DNA from: Choristoneura fumiferana
Taxonomy: Eukaryota; Arthropoda; Insecta; Lepidoptera; Tortricidae
DNA: 64,000 bases
Reading direction: 5' to 3'
Assembly (NCBI RefSeq): GCF_025370935.1
Contig: NC_133490.1
Span: 365,206-429,205, forward strand
Shown here: positions 1-11,018 of the stretch, one piece after another
Position numbering within the stretch: the stretch's first letter is position 1
How the letters are laid out: each line of letters opens with the position of its first letter
Notes under the pieces: model-generated
What the model saw: the letters and a program-made list of their open reading frames with translations, nothing else
What the model was told of the DNA's origin: nothing
Databases searched by the model: none
Program-made: the position numbers and the translations under genes

Positions 1-112
1 GCGTGCTATGGATGCGTGCTCGGGGTACGTGGTATGGGTGCGTGCTATGGATGCGTGCTCGGGATACTTGGTATGGGTGCGTGCTCTGGATGCGTGCTAT
101 GGATGCGTACGT
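1..112 (+). repeat. 39-bp tandem repeat cut by the window edge
   Basis: GCGTGCTATGGATGCGTGC recurs with period 39 at 1, 40 and 79 (third copy with T to C and then diverging). About 2.9 units are visible. The array probably continues upstream. The open frame 3-215 is a product of the repeat. Confidence 0.85.
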
Positions 113-430
113 CTACTTGAGCTGCGCATCTTCCCCGCCTCGCACAGATGCCTCGCGGTTGCGCATCTTCCTCGAACGGCTACATAGCTTAGCATTAGTG
201 GAAACGGTCATATAGTTTCGTAGCGTTGCTTTCTCATCCTCGCAGCATAGCTGCATAGCACATCTCTGGTGGAAAGGCACCCTAAGTCATACATACACTA
301 TATAGTTGTAGGTAGACCGTCGCGTCAGCCGAAGATGTCCGAAAGAAAAGCGATAATTCACTAGAACGGCTATGGTGATAGTTTTATAAGTTATAGGGTA
401 TTCTTATCTAGTTTACGGTAAAAAGAGAGC
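113..430. other. No gene; short MITE remnant
   Basis: The interval 228-283 (CATCCTCGCAGC ... GCACATCTCTGGTGGAAAGG) matches half of the palindromic MITE found at 8529, 10624 and 11938. Nothing else is recognised. Confidence 0.5.
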
Positions 431-625
431 CATCATCATCATCATCATCATCACCACCCTACAGCAGTCCACTGCTAGTCATAAGTCTCTTCCATAGCGC
501 GCCACAACACTGTCTTCAGCCCCTCGCATCCATCCGCCGCCAGCGACCCTCTTAAGGTCGTCCGTCCACCGTGCCTCAGGCCGACTTACACTACGTTTTC
601 CCGTCCGTGGTCTCCATAAGAGAGC
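431..625 (-). mobile_element. RTE-type LINE 3' end, minus strand
   Basis: On the + strand a (CAT)n run is followed by CAGCAGTCCACTGCTAGTC and, after a gap, CGACCCTCTTAAGGTCGTCC. This is the reverse complement of the C-terminal coding end and (ATG)n tail of lepidopteran RTE-like LINEs. It is a fragment without open reading frame. A related minus-strand fragment is at 39580-39770. Confidence 0.7.
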
Positions 626-2332
626 ATTAGATTTAAATTAAAAAATAATCGATCCGTTGCTCTTAATAATAATGATTTTGTTAGCACCCTCAGCCCCGGA
701 ATTTCTGTAGTTTCAATGCCGCTGTAACTCGATCATGCAACACATGCATTCCGCATGAACGTGTTATTGCAATTAGGTTGTAATACCTACTCGTGTTAAT
801 CAGTGCGACCTGCGGCGGCTTGTGCAACGCGTGCGCAGCCGCGCGAGGCGGCCCGGCGGCTCCTGCCCTGTGCGAGCCGAGACAGGACATTAGACAGGAA
901 TCTGTCAACATTATAAACTATAACACTGTAAGATCATCCTCATGTCTAATTCTGGCTCTTCTGTGGCTGAGCCTAGATGATGCGAGCCATCTCGATTTTC
1001 AAGCGAGACCGGCAAGTCAATTCCTGAACCATCCATCTTTATTCTGGCTTTTCCATGCCGCGGAGGCCAGGGTTTTCAAGCGAGACCGGTTATATTTGCT
1101 TGTCAATCCCTAGACCATCCATCCATCTTAAATCTTAATGCGGGCGTTTCTATGTCGTAAAGGCTCCATATTTTATATTTGTTGTCTTCACGAGAATGAA
1201 ACGAGTAAGGCCGCGAAGGCCAAGATGAAGGACTTCTGCTCAGTGGCCGTGTTGCTACCATGTCATTTTGAGATGTAGACTATTTGCATCTGTGGTCGTT
1301 TTGCGATCTAGTCCTTATTCAGAACAGGTCATTTTGTAGATTCAGTCGTTTTGATACCGACCCCACCTGTAGAAGAATACTCAGGGAATTGGTTCGTGGA
1401 CATGTTCATCGTTTTTGTTGAAACTTGAAACCCTTCACGGCTTTTCCCAAACGGTGATTAGGTCAATTCAGAGTCTGTAGGAACTGAAACTTTACAGATT
1501 GTTGCTTCCCAACTTATTGTTAATGGCCGTTCCAGAGCAGTTACCTACTAAAACCTAATATGCCAGGGTCGATACATAATTTGCGTGTATCAAAGTGATG
1601 TGTGCCGGGCCTCCTTGGCAATCCTTTGTTTGATCCAATTACTGCGAGATCATTCTTAGAAGATTTGTAATGAAGCACCTTCTTTAAAATCTTTTTCTAA
1701 TTTTCTCTGGAATTATTCTGGAAGGCTTTGACACCAAAATCGCCAGTAAATGGCAATTTGGCGAAGTTACAAGGAACTTCCGAGATGGCCAAGCAGCTTC
1801 CCATCAAATACGTAGACGTTATCATTGATTGTTATTTGCTCGTTGATCAGTGATGGCTGGTGATAAAAGATGCATCTTGCCGACTGCCGACTCGGCTCTT
1901 TTAAAATTTTGCAATAAATCCTACTAATATTTATTGTAAATCAGAAAGTTTGTAAATATTTGTTTTCAGTCATGCATTAATGTATGAACTGATTAAGAAA
2001 GAATTTAGCAGGCTCCAAAAAAACCATGAAAATAAGTTTCTACCTGTTTGAAGTCAGTGCCTCAGCATGAGCCAGCAGCCTTCACCAGCCGTTCAACACG
2101 CGTCCCGATCCCGATCGACGCTTTAGCTGAAACCTTCTGAGATCAGGGTTATTTTAATATTAACGGTATCTATACACAAGTTTATAGTTGGGGACTTAAC
2201 CTTTTTCCCCTGATTATGAAGGTATGAGTGCACAGAAGGTGTCGCACGAGGGGATTGATTACACCTCGGGTAATTAAGTGCAGCGTGTTGCGTGCGCCGC
2301 TGCGCCAAACATCCATAAAGCGCGGTGTAGAC
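626..2332. other. No gene recognised
   Basis: The only structure is a short direct repeat: TTTTCAAGCGAGACCGG occurs at 996 and again at 1073, and both copies are followed by a CCATCCATC motif. The stretch 1240-1360 repeats GTCATTTTG/GTCGTTTTG phrases and resembles the degenerate short-phrase elements elsewhere in the window. Open frames 690-911 (-) and 793-1113 (+) overlap each other on opposite strands and show no motif. Confidence 0.5.
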
Positions 2333-2447
2333 CTACAAGAAAAATCGTGCAGGTTGCATTACATTGCGAGGCCGTAAGGCCAACGAGTTTCGAGTGGTCA
2401 ATCGAGCACCGCAATGTAATGCAACTTGCAAGATTTTTATTGTAAGA
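2333..2447. mobile_element. Hairpin MITE, family A, copy 1
   Basis: The arms are inverted: AAAAATCGTGCAGGTTGCAT near 2340 pairs with ATGCAACTTGCAAGATTTTT near 2420. Both enclose CATTGCGAGGCCGTAAGGCC and its partner half. A second, more diverged copy lies at 18586-18690 in a Pur-alpha intron. Confidence 0.8.
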
Positions 2448-5329
2448 CTAAACTGGGCTGTACACTCGGAGGCTGCAAGCGCAGGCTATTATAGCCCTAG
2501 ACACGGCCTACCTTCATGAGTCTATACATGCATGCCGTTTTACTCGAGTTATTTTTTGTATAGCCATTTTACAATGCTGAACAGGCTGTCCAGACGTTTA
2601 CGATTATAGTCTAGTCACCGAGTTAGACGCTGTTCAGAGTTTACTCCAAAATGATTGTGTAGCCTCGTAAGTCCTCGTCCTCGCTTATTTTATAAAGTAC
2701 TGCACTTACTTTTTTATAACTAACTATCGAACAGGTTGAAGTACCATAAAGTACATACAAAACCTTGCAATGAAATGAGAACTTGTAAAATTATTGATAT
2801 TACAAAAATTCAGGACACGAGGATAAAAGTAAAAAATATACGTTTGCGCGCATCAATGTGTTTCATTTGCCCTATCCTGTGTTTGTGACTTTGGCTTAGT
2901 GACAAAAGATTTTGTGGCCATTCGAGCGATGGCCTGATATAAAAAGTGTGTACATTATGAGTTGCCGGTGCCCCAAAATGGTTGCAAAGCGTCCTTTTGT
3001 GATATGAAGGTGTGCTGTGCGAGTTAGGGCTAGTCTCAGCCGCCGGTCGCGTCTGCTGTAATTGATTATCAATTGATACGATCTCGTAGTTCAACGACCT
3101 GCCTTTATCTGGGCGGCGGCCCGAGGAAATGACTCGTGTTTCGGCACAGCACCACATTTATATAAGTGATGCTTCAATTCGCGAACCCGCCATTTCGTAA
3201 CGTCTACGCGCTGGCGTGGCGTTCTATTTGATTATATGTAGTTGCTAAGCATTCCCAATCTAAATAATCTACTTTACAAAAGTAATACGAAAACTACCAA
3301 CGATAGGTTTTGTTTGAAAGTCGCGAAAACTATATAACCATAGTTTCTCTTACTACCCTTTGTGGAGTAATAATGTTGTTCGAAACGCTTGTTAGCGAGT
3401 TATCTCGCCGACGTATTGTGGGACCGCACCCTACAGCCTATTTCGTCTGCGGTTTGGTCCAATTCGGGCAGTCCCCGCTTTACACTCCGTGCGATAATGG
3501 CGCGAACGCTAGGGAGTCCTTTGTAATCGTATCGGCGCGTATCGCGACCGCCTCTGCCACCGCAGGCGCTCGAACGTGGTAATTATAAATGCTACATCGA
3601 GGCTACGGCGCGCTCCAATTTTTCCCCGCTGACGTACCTACGTGATAATTTATGATCGTCTTTTTGATTTCAGAATATCATGGTCAAGGAATGGACGCGG
3701 GCGGAAACACTTTTGACTCCGGTGAGTTCGATATACATACAGTGATAATGTAAGACGGTAGGACTTTTGGTCCTTCGAGCCGTTTTGACTTCGAACGCGG
3801 CTTATGCTAAGTAATATAAAGTGAAGCATGTCAAATGATATGGTTGTTGGTGTAATCAATATTGGGTTGGATTATCGGCCAGGGGTTGCAGCAGCGATGC
3901 GCTCGCCGCTGGCCACGCGAGTGCGCGACGCGAGCGGCGTGCAAGGCGCTGCATTCGCCGTAATCGATCGCCGCAATTTCTAATTGCTTATTATGTGCAT
4001 TCCACCCTATTACGTGACGATACACTCACGAATGCAAACAACTCGATCCGACAGTCGTTCGTAAAAATGGAACGGAGAAAGCGTTAGCAGCAACCTAGCA
4101 CCAAATGATAAAAAAATGACCTATTTTAAATTTGCTAGAATTTAGCTATTGATGTCGCAATACGTATAAAATAGATTTTTTTTATGTAGAGTATTATAAG
4201 AACGTATTCGCGTTTCTTCAGAGTACTACTGACACACCAAAAAATATTTTACTCAATACTCAATATTTTATTGCTTTTCCACAATGTATGGTTACAGATG
4301 TTACAAAGAGATTATGTGATCATCATGGACCCTAGGCCTGAGATGCAAAAAATAATGGAAGCAAAACTTTTAAACATCCAGCTATAAGAAGTTTTTGCCC
4401 TTGTTGCATTTCATTTTGACTGAGTTAAGGTAAAATGGTCTAGTCATTATTATGGCAATTTCAACAAATAGCTGAAGTTTTGATAAAAAGTTAGGACGTG
4501 GCCGCTGCCGTGATTTCCCGAGAGTGAGCGGCGCCGCCTGCTGACTCGACTACTCGCCACAATTTGCTTTATGAGATGCCACTCAAAAATACTTGAACTT
4601 ATCCTACCGACTATCATCTTGATTGATACAAGCCAAATCCAATGGAACAAATTCCCTGTATTTGGCCGAGTTCAAAAGTTTTTTTCGAAGGAATTAGGTG
4701 CTAAATGTGGATTTTATGAGAGGTTTAGGCTAAAACGTCGCATTTCGTGTTTATCGCATTTAATTTTGTCGCATTAATAGTAATATGTAGGAGAGGTGTT
4801 GTACAGTAGCTTGGAGTGAACATTTTTGTTAGGCATCCCGTGAGTGAGAGAAGCTTGGAGATAGGTAGGTGATGACTGATGAATGTCTTCAGACAGCTTC
4901 GGACGCAACATCCCGCAGTTATCACTGATGTCACGTAAAATAAGTCCGCCGAATTTCAACTTAATCGGTTCACTAGATTTGTAGCAAACCAAATCAGTTT
5001 GACTACGAGGAAAAAAGCCATACCACTAAGACCAAAAATATTTGAAATCTTTTCGCCAGCTTATTTTATTACCTGGCTGAGTAATAAAGCAACTCAAGTT
5101 TCAGCCCGATTTCGCAGATTGCTCCGACACTCGCGCTTTATTGCTCTCCATGTGTAATTATTATCTACATATTACTGCAGGAAAATTTACGAGCCGGCCT
5201 CAGACCGAATAAAAAATTAAGACCGATTTCTACGAACCGCAAACTTCCACTCCACTCCGCTATCGTTCACACGTAGAGATTCTATTCTCTTTGGCAGCTG
5301 TCTTTCCAAAATATCCGTGTATCGGCAAG
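2448..5329. other. No gene recognised
   Basis: The sequence is AT-rich with isolated GC-rich patches (3400-3600 and 3890-3970). Open frames 2810-3157 (-), 3310-3582 (+) and 4450-4650 (-) lack recognisable motifs, homologous neighbours or splice context. No repeat family seen elsewhere in the window is evident. Confidence 0.45.
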
Positions 5330-5480
5330 TCCACCAACGACATGGATGGATGACCTGGTTAAAGCCGCGCGGGTTCATATGTTGGATGCCGGCCGCATCC
5401 AATCGAAGCAACGGCAGGTCTATCGGGGAGGCCAATGTATGACTAACAGTGTATGTCCTGCGGCTGATATGATGATGATG
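5330..5480 (+). mobile_element. Diverged RTE LINE 3' end
   Basis: The sequence reads approximately WMDDLVKAARVHMLDAGR, then GGCC and a GGCTGATATGATGATGATG tail. This matches the layout of the RTE C-terminus seen at 5991, 7690 and 58020 but is strongly diverged, so it is a separate and older subfamily copy. Confidence 0.6.
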
Positions 5481-5920
5481 GCATACATCAGCCGAATATG
5501 TGGTCTACCACCCTAAAGCTGATAATCGTTAGCATGTCATAAAACAATGGTACATCACGTTTGCCCACACACAAGAGCAACCAAACTTTTCCAAGCAAAC
5601 TAAATAGAAACGCACACACTCACGAATCGAGGCGTAGTTTTACCCGTCCTCACTTTAGAGAAAGAAAAAAAGAAGACATTTATTCACATTCACAAAGACG
5701 AAAATAAAACAAAAATTAAAAAATAACAATAAACAGCAAACAAAAATGAAAATACGTAAGTACATGATTTTGTGTGTCCCTGCAAAACTGAAACGGCTGA
5801 CTCAGCCAGTAGCGGCGTTAGGGTAGGGCGCGCGTGGGGCAACCGACCAGGGCGCCGGACTTAAGGGGCGCCTGAAGCCTATACCTTCTAGAAAATTCCC
5901 AAAAGTTGGGGGCGCATTGG
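5481..5920. other. No gene; A-rich then GC-rich spacer
   Basis: The stretch 5640-5760 is an A-rich run. Bases 5800-5920 are GC-rich and show no match to a gene. This flanks the first copy of the direct repeat that follows. Confidence 0.5.
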
Positions 5921-6377
5921 AAATCTCGCCCAGGGTGCTGGAAGAGCTAAAACCGGCACTGGACTCAGCATTATGTTGAAGCGTTAGACGCGACGACCTG
6001 GTTAAGATCGCGGGATCGCGGTGGATGCGGAAAGCACAAGACCGGTCTGAGTGGAGAGCCTTGGGGGAGGCCTATGTCCAGCAGTGGACGTCTTTCGGCT
6101 GACATGATGATGATGTTAGACGCCTGCAGCGCTGATTTTCTGTCAGAATCTTCTGTGACTCGGAATGATACACGAATACTTAACTATCCATAGTAAACTT
6201 ATCCAAACGCAAATAAAATTGAAGAAATAATAGATTCAAGTAGAATTTTATCTTAACTCTTTATTTGGTCTGAATTACCGGTGGATGCTGGCTCGCGTCA
6301 CTTTGATCTGTGAGGGTATAATCAATTTGTGATCGATATGTTTTGTGAGTAGTGTTTGATGGGTATTGAGTATTGAG
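5921..6377 (+). repeat. Direct repeat copy 1, interrupted by an RTE tail
   Basis: Outside the insertion, about 325 bp match 7898-8222 with only a handful of differences (for example TGTTGAAG against TGCTGAGG, and GGGTATAATC against GGGTGTAATC). Weaker similarity continues to about 6510. Open frames are absent. It is either a non-autonomous element or a local duplication. Confidence 0.9.
5983..6122 (+). mobile_element. RTE LINE 3' end insertion with target-site duplication
   Basis: The inserted segment is 5991-6114, flanked by GTTAGACG at 5983-5990 and 6115-6122. The empty site with a single GTTAGACG is at 7961-7968 in the sister repeat. The insert decodes as DDLVKIAGSRWMRKAQDRSE, then WRALGEAYVQQWTSFG and a stop, followed by an (ATG)n tail. 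It is therefore a 5'-truncated RTE-clade LINE carrying only its extreme C-terminus. Confidence 0.92.
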
Positions 6378-6762
6378 ATGCCGCGAATTTGGTCACCCGC
6401 GCTGTTAGTCGGCTTGTGAAAAGCTTAATACGGAATAGTGGTAGGCTAACTACGTACATGGCACATCGTCAGGCTTTGTTTTGCCATTTTGATTAGGGCA
6501 AGTGCAACGAAGTTTAATGCGTATAAAAATTTTTACCTATTTCATTTATAACGTAATCTCTAAACTTTGCTGTTTGTATCTAAGAATGCTGTTTGCGAAA
6601 AATATGTATATTAAAATAAAGCTACATTTGTTTATTAATGTGAGCATTGAGCACTAATAAAAACGCTTCATTTATCATGCTCACAACAGTTTCGGCAATC
6701 CGAAAAAGGCTCTGTCCGTAAAATAAATTACTTGGACGGGTTTTGCGTATAAATATTGAAGA
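6378..6762. other. No gene recognised
   Basis: The first ~130 bp show faded similarity to 8223-8400 downstream of the second direct-repeat copy (shared AACTACGTACATG). The rest is AT-rich. Confidence 0.4.
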
Positions 6763-7010
6763 ATCATCATCCATCATCCAGCCTATTACGTCCATGCTGG
6801 GCACAGGCCTGATTCGAACGAGCTTGGGCTGTAGCATGCGGGCCCAGTGCAGATTGGGAACTTCACACGTACATTGAATTGCTTCGCAGGTTTGTCCAGG
6901 TTTCCTCACGATGTTTTTCCGACTACCGCTAAAGCTCAACGCAATAAACTCAGTGGTGCGACCGGAGCTTGAACCCACGAACTGCTTCACTGCATGCACC
7001 ACTAGGCCAC
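6763..7010 (-). mobile_element. tRNA-headed SINE family 1, minus strand, degenerate
   Basis: Read on the minus strand it starts near the tRNA-like CCTAGTGGT segment (7000) and carries GGGTTCAAGCTCCGG as a B-box relative. It then has the CAATCTGCACTGGGCCCGC block and ends with the GATGATGG tail. It is diverged from the full-length copy at 42215-42532. Confidence 0.8.
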
Positions 7011-7289
7011 AAAGATTCTAACCAAAGGCCAAGGCAAAAACATTAATGGGTTACTTTTGATAAGCCTATCTGGTTTCGCCGAATATTGTTTCATACTGAA
7101 GTAAGATATATGAGATTGAGTACTTTAGTATTTGAGTACTTATAGTTTAAAACAGTTGATTGTTTGTCGATTTTATTGCAAGTTTTTATAGTTACATTAT
7201 TTAATATTCAATGTTTTACCATTAAGTGGCGTAATAATACAGGCTCAAACCTCCCATTGTTGACAACTATGTATACCTGAGACTAACAG

Positions 7290-7822
7290 TGATAGGTCTT
7301 GCAATTTCGAGAAAGATCACTCGTCGAATCCACTCCTAAGCTGATAAGCTTCGCAGTGTCTTCTACTAATTTATCGCAAGTGTTTGAAGTCAAAAGTCTT
7401 GACCAATGTGTGTTGTCGTGATGACTTACGGATCTGTGACGTGCGTGGTAAGCTAACGATGGCCTCATGAGGAAACTCAAAGTCACTCAGAGGGCTATGC
7501 ACAGGTTTCTCTGCGGAATAGAATCCGAATATGATATCCCAGTAAAACTAAGGTTACCGACATAGCCCGAAGAATGCGAACTAAAGTGGCAGTGGGCAGG
7601 GACATTGCTCGCAGAACTGATGGCCGATAGGATCAGAAGGTTCACGAATGGCGTCCGCGGACCGGGAGACGAGTGTCCGCAGGCTCCAACAAGATGAGCG
7701 ACGACCCGGTTAAGATCGCGGGATCGCGGTGAATGCCGAAAGCACAAGACTGGTCTGAGTGGAGAGCCTTGGGGAGGCCTATGTCCAGCAGTGGACGTCT
7801 TTCGGCTGACATGATGATGTCA
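7290..7822 (+). pseudogene. RTE LINE reverse-transcriptase C-terminal pseudogene
   Basis: Across shifting frames the sequence gives pieces typical of the RTE ORF end: a CVL...MTYGS-like stretch near 7410, MRKLKVTQRAMHRFLCGI near 7470-7505, then SDDPVKIAGSR and EWRALG..YVQQWTSFG near 7690-7805, followed by GACATGATGATG. Several frameshifts and stops break it. The minus-strand open frames over it are shadows. It is the longest RTE remnant in the window and belongs to the same subfamily as the insert at 5991. Confidence 0.82.
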
Positions 7823-7897
7823 AACAGAAAGCCGTGTGATTTCTGAACAATTAGAATGATTCCCATAAAGTCAAATAGGTAGAACTAATGACAAAAT

Positions 7898-8222
7898 AAA
7901 ATCTCGCCCAGGGTGCTGGAAGAGCTAAAACCGGCACTGGACTCAGCATTATGCTGAGGCGTTAGACGCCTGCAGCGCTGATTTTCTGTCAGAATCTTCT
8001 GTGACTCGGAATGATACACGAATACTTAACTATCCATAGTAAACTTATCCAAACGCAAATAAAATTGAAGAAATAATAGATTCAAGTAGAATTTTATCTT
8101 AACTCTTTATTTGGTCTGAATTACCGGTGATGCTGGCTCGCGTCACTTTGATCTGTGAGGGTGTAATCAATTTGTGATCGGTATGTTTTGTGAGTAGTGT
8201 TTGATGGGTATTGAGTATTGAG
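7898..8222 (+). repeat. Direct repeat copy 2 (uninterrupted)
   Basis: It matches 5921-6377 without the RTE insertion and holds the empty target GTTAGACG at 7961-7968. The two copies are about 2 kb apart in the same orientation. Confidence 0.9.
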
Positions 8223-8528
8223 GCCCGCGGGTGTTGACCCCGCGGTCCTAATTAGTGGGCACTCGCGCTGTTTGTCCGCATTGTTTGACACACACGCAAG
8301 TAGGTATACGCAGGTGCTATTTCACTGAAAATCGTAACTACGTACATGCCACATCAATTTGCCAATTTGATTAGCTTCAATGGCAAGTTGCGGGAAGTGT
8401 TAATGACCTCCCGCGGGCGCTGTTATAAAACTCATTTAGTACCTACTCTCTCCGTCCGTCGTCCGTGCATAATGAAACGGCTGTCCGGTTTAAACTATGC
8501 TAAGTTAGAAAATATGCAACAAAACAGC

Positions 8529-8666
8529 GTGTTGCGAGGGATGTGTTTTTCATTAACCAATAAAAACGCTTCATTTACTCATCCTCGCACAGCACATCTC
8601 TGGTGGAAACAGCTAAGCGGAGCGAGGCGAGGTAAAAGAAGCGTTTCTATTGGTTAATGAAAATAG
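8529..8666. mobile_element. Palindromic MITE family B, copy 1
   Basis: The arms TTTTTCATTAACCAATAAAA (from about 8546) and the inverse TTCTATTGGTTAATGAAAAT (ending about 8664) enclose AGCACATCTCTGGTGG. The same element recurs at 10624-10792 and 11938-12650. Confidence 0.8.
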
Positions 8667-9686
8667 TAGATTGTTGCACCAAGCAGAAAGTTATTTATTA
8701 TTGCACCGAGTGCCGATTTGGAGCCCGAGCGTTAGCGAGGGCTTTAAAGAGCACGAGGGCAATATAAATTATTTAATGCAAGGTACAGTAGACGGAAAAA
8801 AACTCATGCTAAACTATAGGTAGAGTCATTCACGATGACGCGTGCCGTGGTTCTTATTACAATGTCATGGCTAATTTTGACAAAATCACGCGTCTTCGTG
8901 GATAGCATTAGGTAGGTAGAAATAAATGCTGAATAGGAAAGAAATGTCACTAGCACTCGATGATTCCATTTTTGTAAGTTTACATTCGCACTCTCAAAAA
9001 ATATTCACGGCAAATTCGCAAGGTTCCCGCCAACGTGTTTTTTTTTTTTTTTAGTTTTTTACTTTTTTTGGCAGAGTTAGTAGCCAGTAGCAGATATTTT
9101 TACCCGCGATCTGTCAAATTTCGGATGGGCGCCAGGTTGAGGTTGACCAATCAAACACACTAAAGTTTTTTTTTAATAGACGGCTACTTATTGTTATTGG
9201 TAGGATTGTTAGCAACAATTTTTTGTAAGCAATCTGTCAAATTTCATAAGACCGTCAGGTTGACCAACCTAACGCTAGATTTTTTTATACTATGCAGGCT
9301 AATTTTAAAGCAAAAATACTTGTGTGTTGTCTTTGGTGGTGCAATTAAAAGAAATTCTAAAACAAGGCAATAAAGGATTTTCATACATTTGTTCTGCTCT
9401 AGAGCAGAAAAGTCCCGCTTTGTGCTGGGTAGTTAGTGCGGTTATGATGAAATTAAAGCATAGTTGGAAGAAAACATATTCCTCGCACATCTCTGGTGAT
9501 TACTAGCGTAGCTTGTGCTGACGAACCACTACAGCGAGTGTTTCGAGCGCCGTAGAACAAAAAGTGCCGTCGCCCGAAATCGTGGCCGGAGCGTAGGATG
9601 TCTACACATACTCGTAATACACCCCACTGGCTGGGCGGTCTCACGGGAGAGTTCAATAATAGTGGAACCTTTTCTAGACTATCCTA
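8667..9686. other. No certain gene; repeats
   Basis: Two diverged copies of one segment lie at 9090-9165 and 9215-9285, sharing ATCTGTCAAATTTC and CAGGTTGA.. GACCAA. A poly-T run is at 9039-9055. Bases 9478-9505 carry a MITE-B end (CCTCGCACATCTCTGGTG). The small open frames on both strands are not supported. Confidence 0.5.
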
Positions 9687-9947
9687 TCAAGTAGTCTTTG
9701 AGTTGCGTATCACGTGGTCGGCAGCTTTACTAAATTCGCCACAGGGCAAATATTCGAGCGTTTTGACCGCGCCAGAAGGACAAGTCACAAGAATTTGAAT
9801 CACGCCAAATTCAGCATCGGTATTGTCTTCAATTTTCATAAAAAAACAACCCTGGGCATTACCTCTTTTAATAACACCTGCGATGGCACCAATTACAAAA
9901 AAAACGCTGCAAAAACGCTGAATATTCGCCCCACAGGCAACTAACAA
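9687..9947 (-). CDS. Unrecognised 86-residue open frame
   Basis: The minus-strand frame is ATG to TGA. It has a hydrophobic stretch near residues 11-25 (RFCSVFFVIGAIAGVI) and then a mixed hydrophilic segment (FFMKIEDNTDAEFGVIQILV). Residue composition is more protein-like than in neighbouring frames, but I do not recognise the family and see no obvious splice partner. The opposite strand is also open over much of it, which weakens the case. It could be an exon, an old element fragment or chance. Confidence 0.25.
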   Translation of the reverse strand: MLVACGANIQRFCSVFFVIGAIAGVIKRGNAQGCFFMKIEDNTDAEFGVIQILVTCPSGAVKTLEYLPCGEFSKAADHVIRNSKTT

Positions 9948-9954
9948 TTGTAAA

Positions 9955-10100
9955 TTCCCCGGCTATATTCGGATAGGACAGAATACTCGAACTATCTGAT
10001 ATTCTCTAACGGCTTACGAATAGTGTTGCGATAGAATTTTGAGTGCTTTGTCCTATCGGATATTGCTCGCCGGTGGCTGTAAAACGAGCGTTAGCGTCTG
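9955..10100. mobile_element. Possible hairpin element
   Basis: GGATAGGACAGAATACTCGA near 9971 and TGCTTTGTCCTATCGGATAT near 10048 are roughly inverted, with a spacer between. It lies next to MITE family D, which has related GATATT motifs. No second copy was seen. Confidence 0.35.
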
Positions 10101-10102
10101 TA

Positions 10103-10241
10103 GAGTCACTTGCATTAATATCTGACAGAGCGGAGCGTGCAAAAATATCTGAGCATCTGACACGTCCTACCGGCCGTAGAAAGAGTCTTGTCAGATATTA
10201 ATGCACGCTTTGTTGTGTCAGATATTGGTGCTGGTGACTGT
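10103..10241. mobile_element. MITE family D, copy 1
   Basis: It matches 54097-54230 over its whole length, including GCGGAGCGTGCAAAAATATC and the end GTGTCAGATATTGGTGCTGG. The ends are inverted (CACTTGCA..ATATCTGACA against TGTCAGATATTGGTGCTGGT). Confidence 0.82.
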
Positions 10242-10623
10242 ACGATGAGCGAGAGCAAACAGGGCAAGGACAGATCGTATTTGGGTGATCTCAATACCGA
10301 ACCATGATCGAGGCCAAGTCTAAAATCGTAAAAACGCCCAAATTAGTTCATTGAATGTTCTATTCTGCTGTAGATAGGTTTTGTTTATATGCGCAGTTCT
10401 AAAATCCCATCAATGGGAAGTTTTGTAATGATGTCCTAAGGGCTTCATAGCGTAAGTTGACGCGATGCAAAAAATCTTAAGAAAAACGCGCTTCGATGGC
10501 TCGTTTAAAAAACGCGGTGAACTAGTTTGCTGTTGTCGTTCAGAACTCAAAACAAAAGATCGGTTTTCTTTTTCATTTGAATCTTCAGGAAAACGAATAA
10601 AACCGACGAGTCCTGAGCGGCAT

Positions 10624-10792
10624 TAAGGCTGCGTTCCCACCAGAGATGTGCGAAGATGTGTTTCGAGGAATGTGTTTTTCACGATCAATAGAAACGCTTC
10701 GTCTATCTACTCACGCACAGCACAGCTCTAGGTTCATGATAAACATTCCTCGCAAACACATTCTCGCACATCTCTGGTGGTAACGCAGCCTT
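10624..10792. mobile_element. Palindromic MITE family B, copy 2 (complete)
   Basis: The terminal inverted repeats are AGGCTGCGTTCCCACCAGAG and its complement CTCTGGTGGTAACGCAGCCT, with a TA duplication on each side. The internal arms carry CAATAGAAACGCTTCG. It ends 114 bp upstream of the first visible Pur-alpha exon. Confidence 0.85.
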
Positions 10793-10905
10793 ACATCCTT
10801 ACATTCCTTACATTGTACTGTGCATTGTGGTGTCGGCGACTGGTTGCGCTGCTATGGTGTACTCAATGAAAGTACCCTAACGACTGGTTAATTTGTGGCA
10901 AACAG

Positions 10906-11018
10906 GGCAGCAGCCCCAGGAGCAGGAGTTGGCGACGAAGATGCTGCAGATACAATCCAAGCGGTTCTACCTCGACGTGAAGCAGAACCGCCGCGGCCGG
11001 TTCATCAAAGTCGCGGAG
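10906..11018 (+). CDS. Pur-alpha: Pur-alpha visible exon 1 (first half of PUR I)
   Basis: The acceptor AAACAG precedes 10906 and the donor GTGAGT follows 11018. Two bases complete a split codon, then 37 codons run from [14 protein letters not shown] to the end of the RNRRGRF-type motif (FIKVAE). The 113-bp exon ends in phase 0. Its GC-rich third positions stand out from the AT-rich introns. The initiator methionine is not here, because the reading frame enters from an upstream exon. Confidence 0.94.

Noticed and set aside
2810..3157. 115-residue minus-strand frame
   Set aside because: No motif, mixed low-information composition, no splice context.
3..10905. Pur-alpha first exon with the start codon
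   Set aside because: I looked for a Gly-rich N-terminal segment ending with a donor in the right phase and found none, so no start is called.
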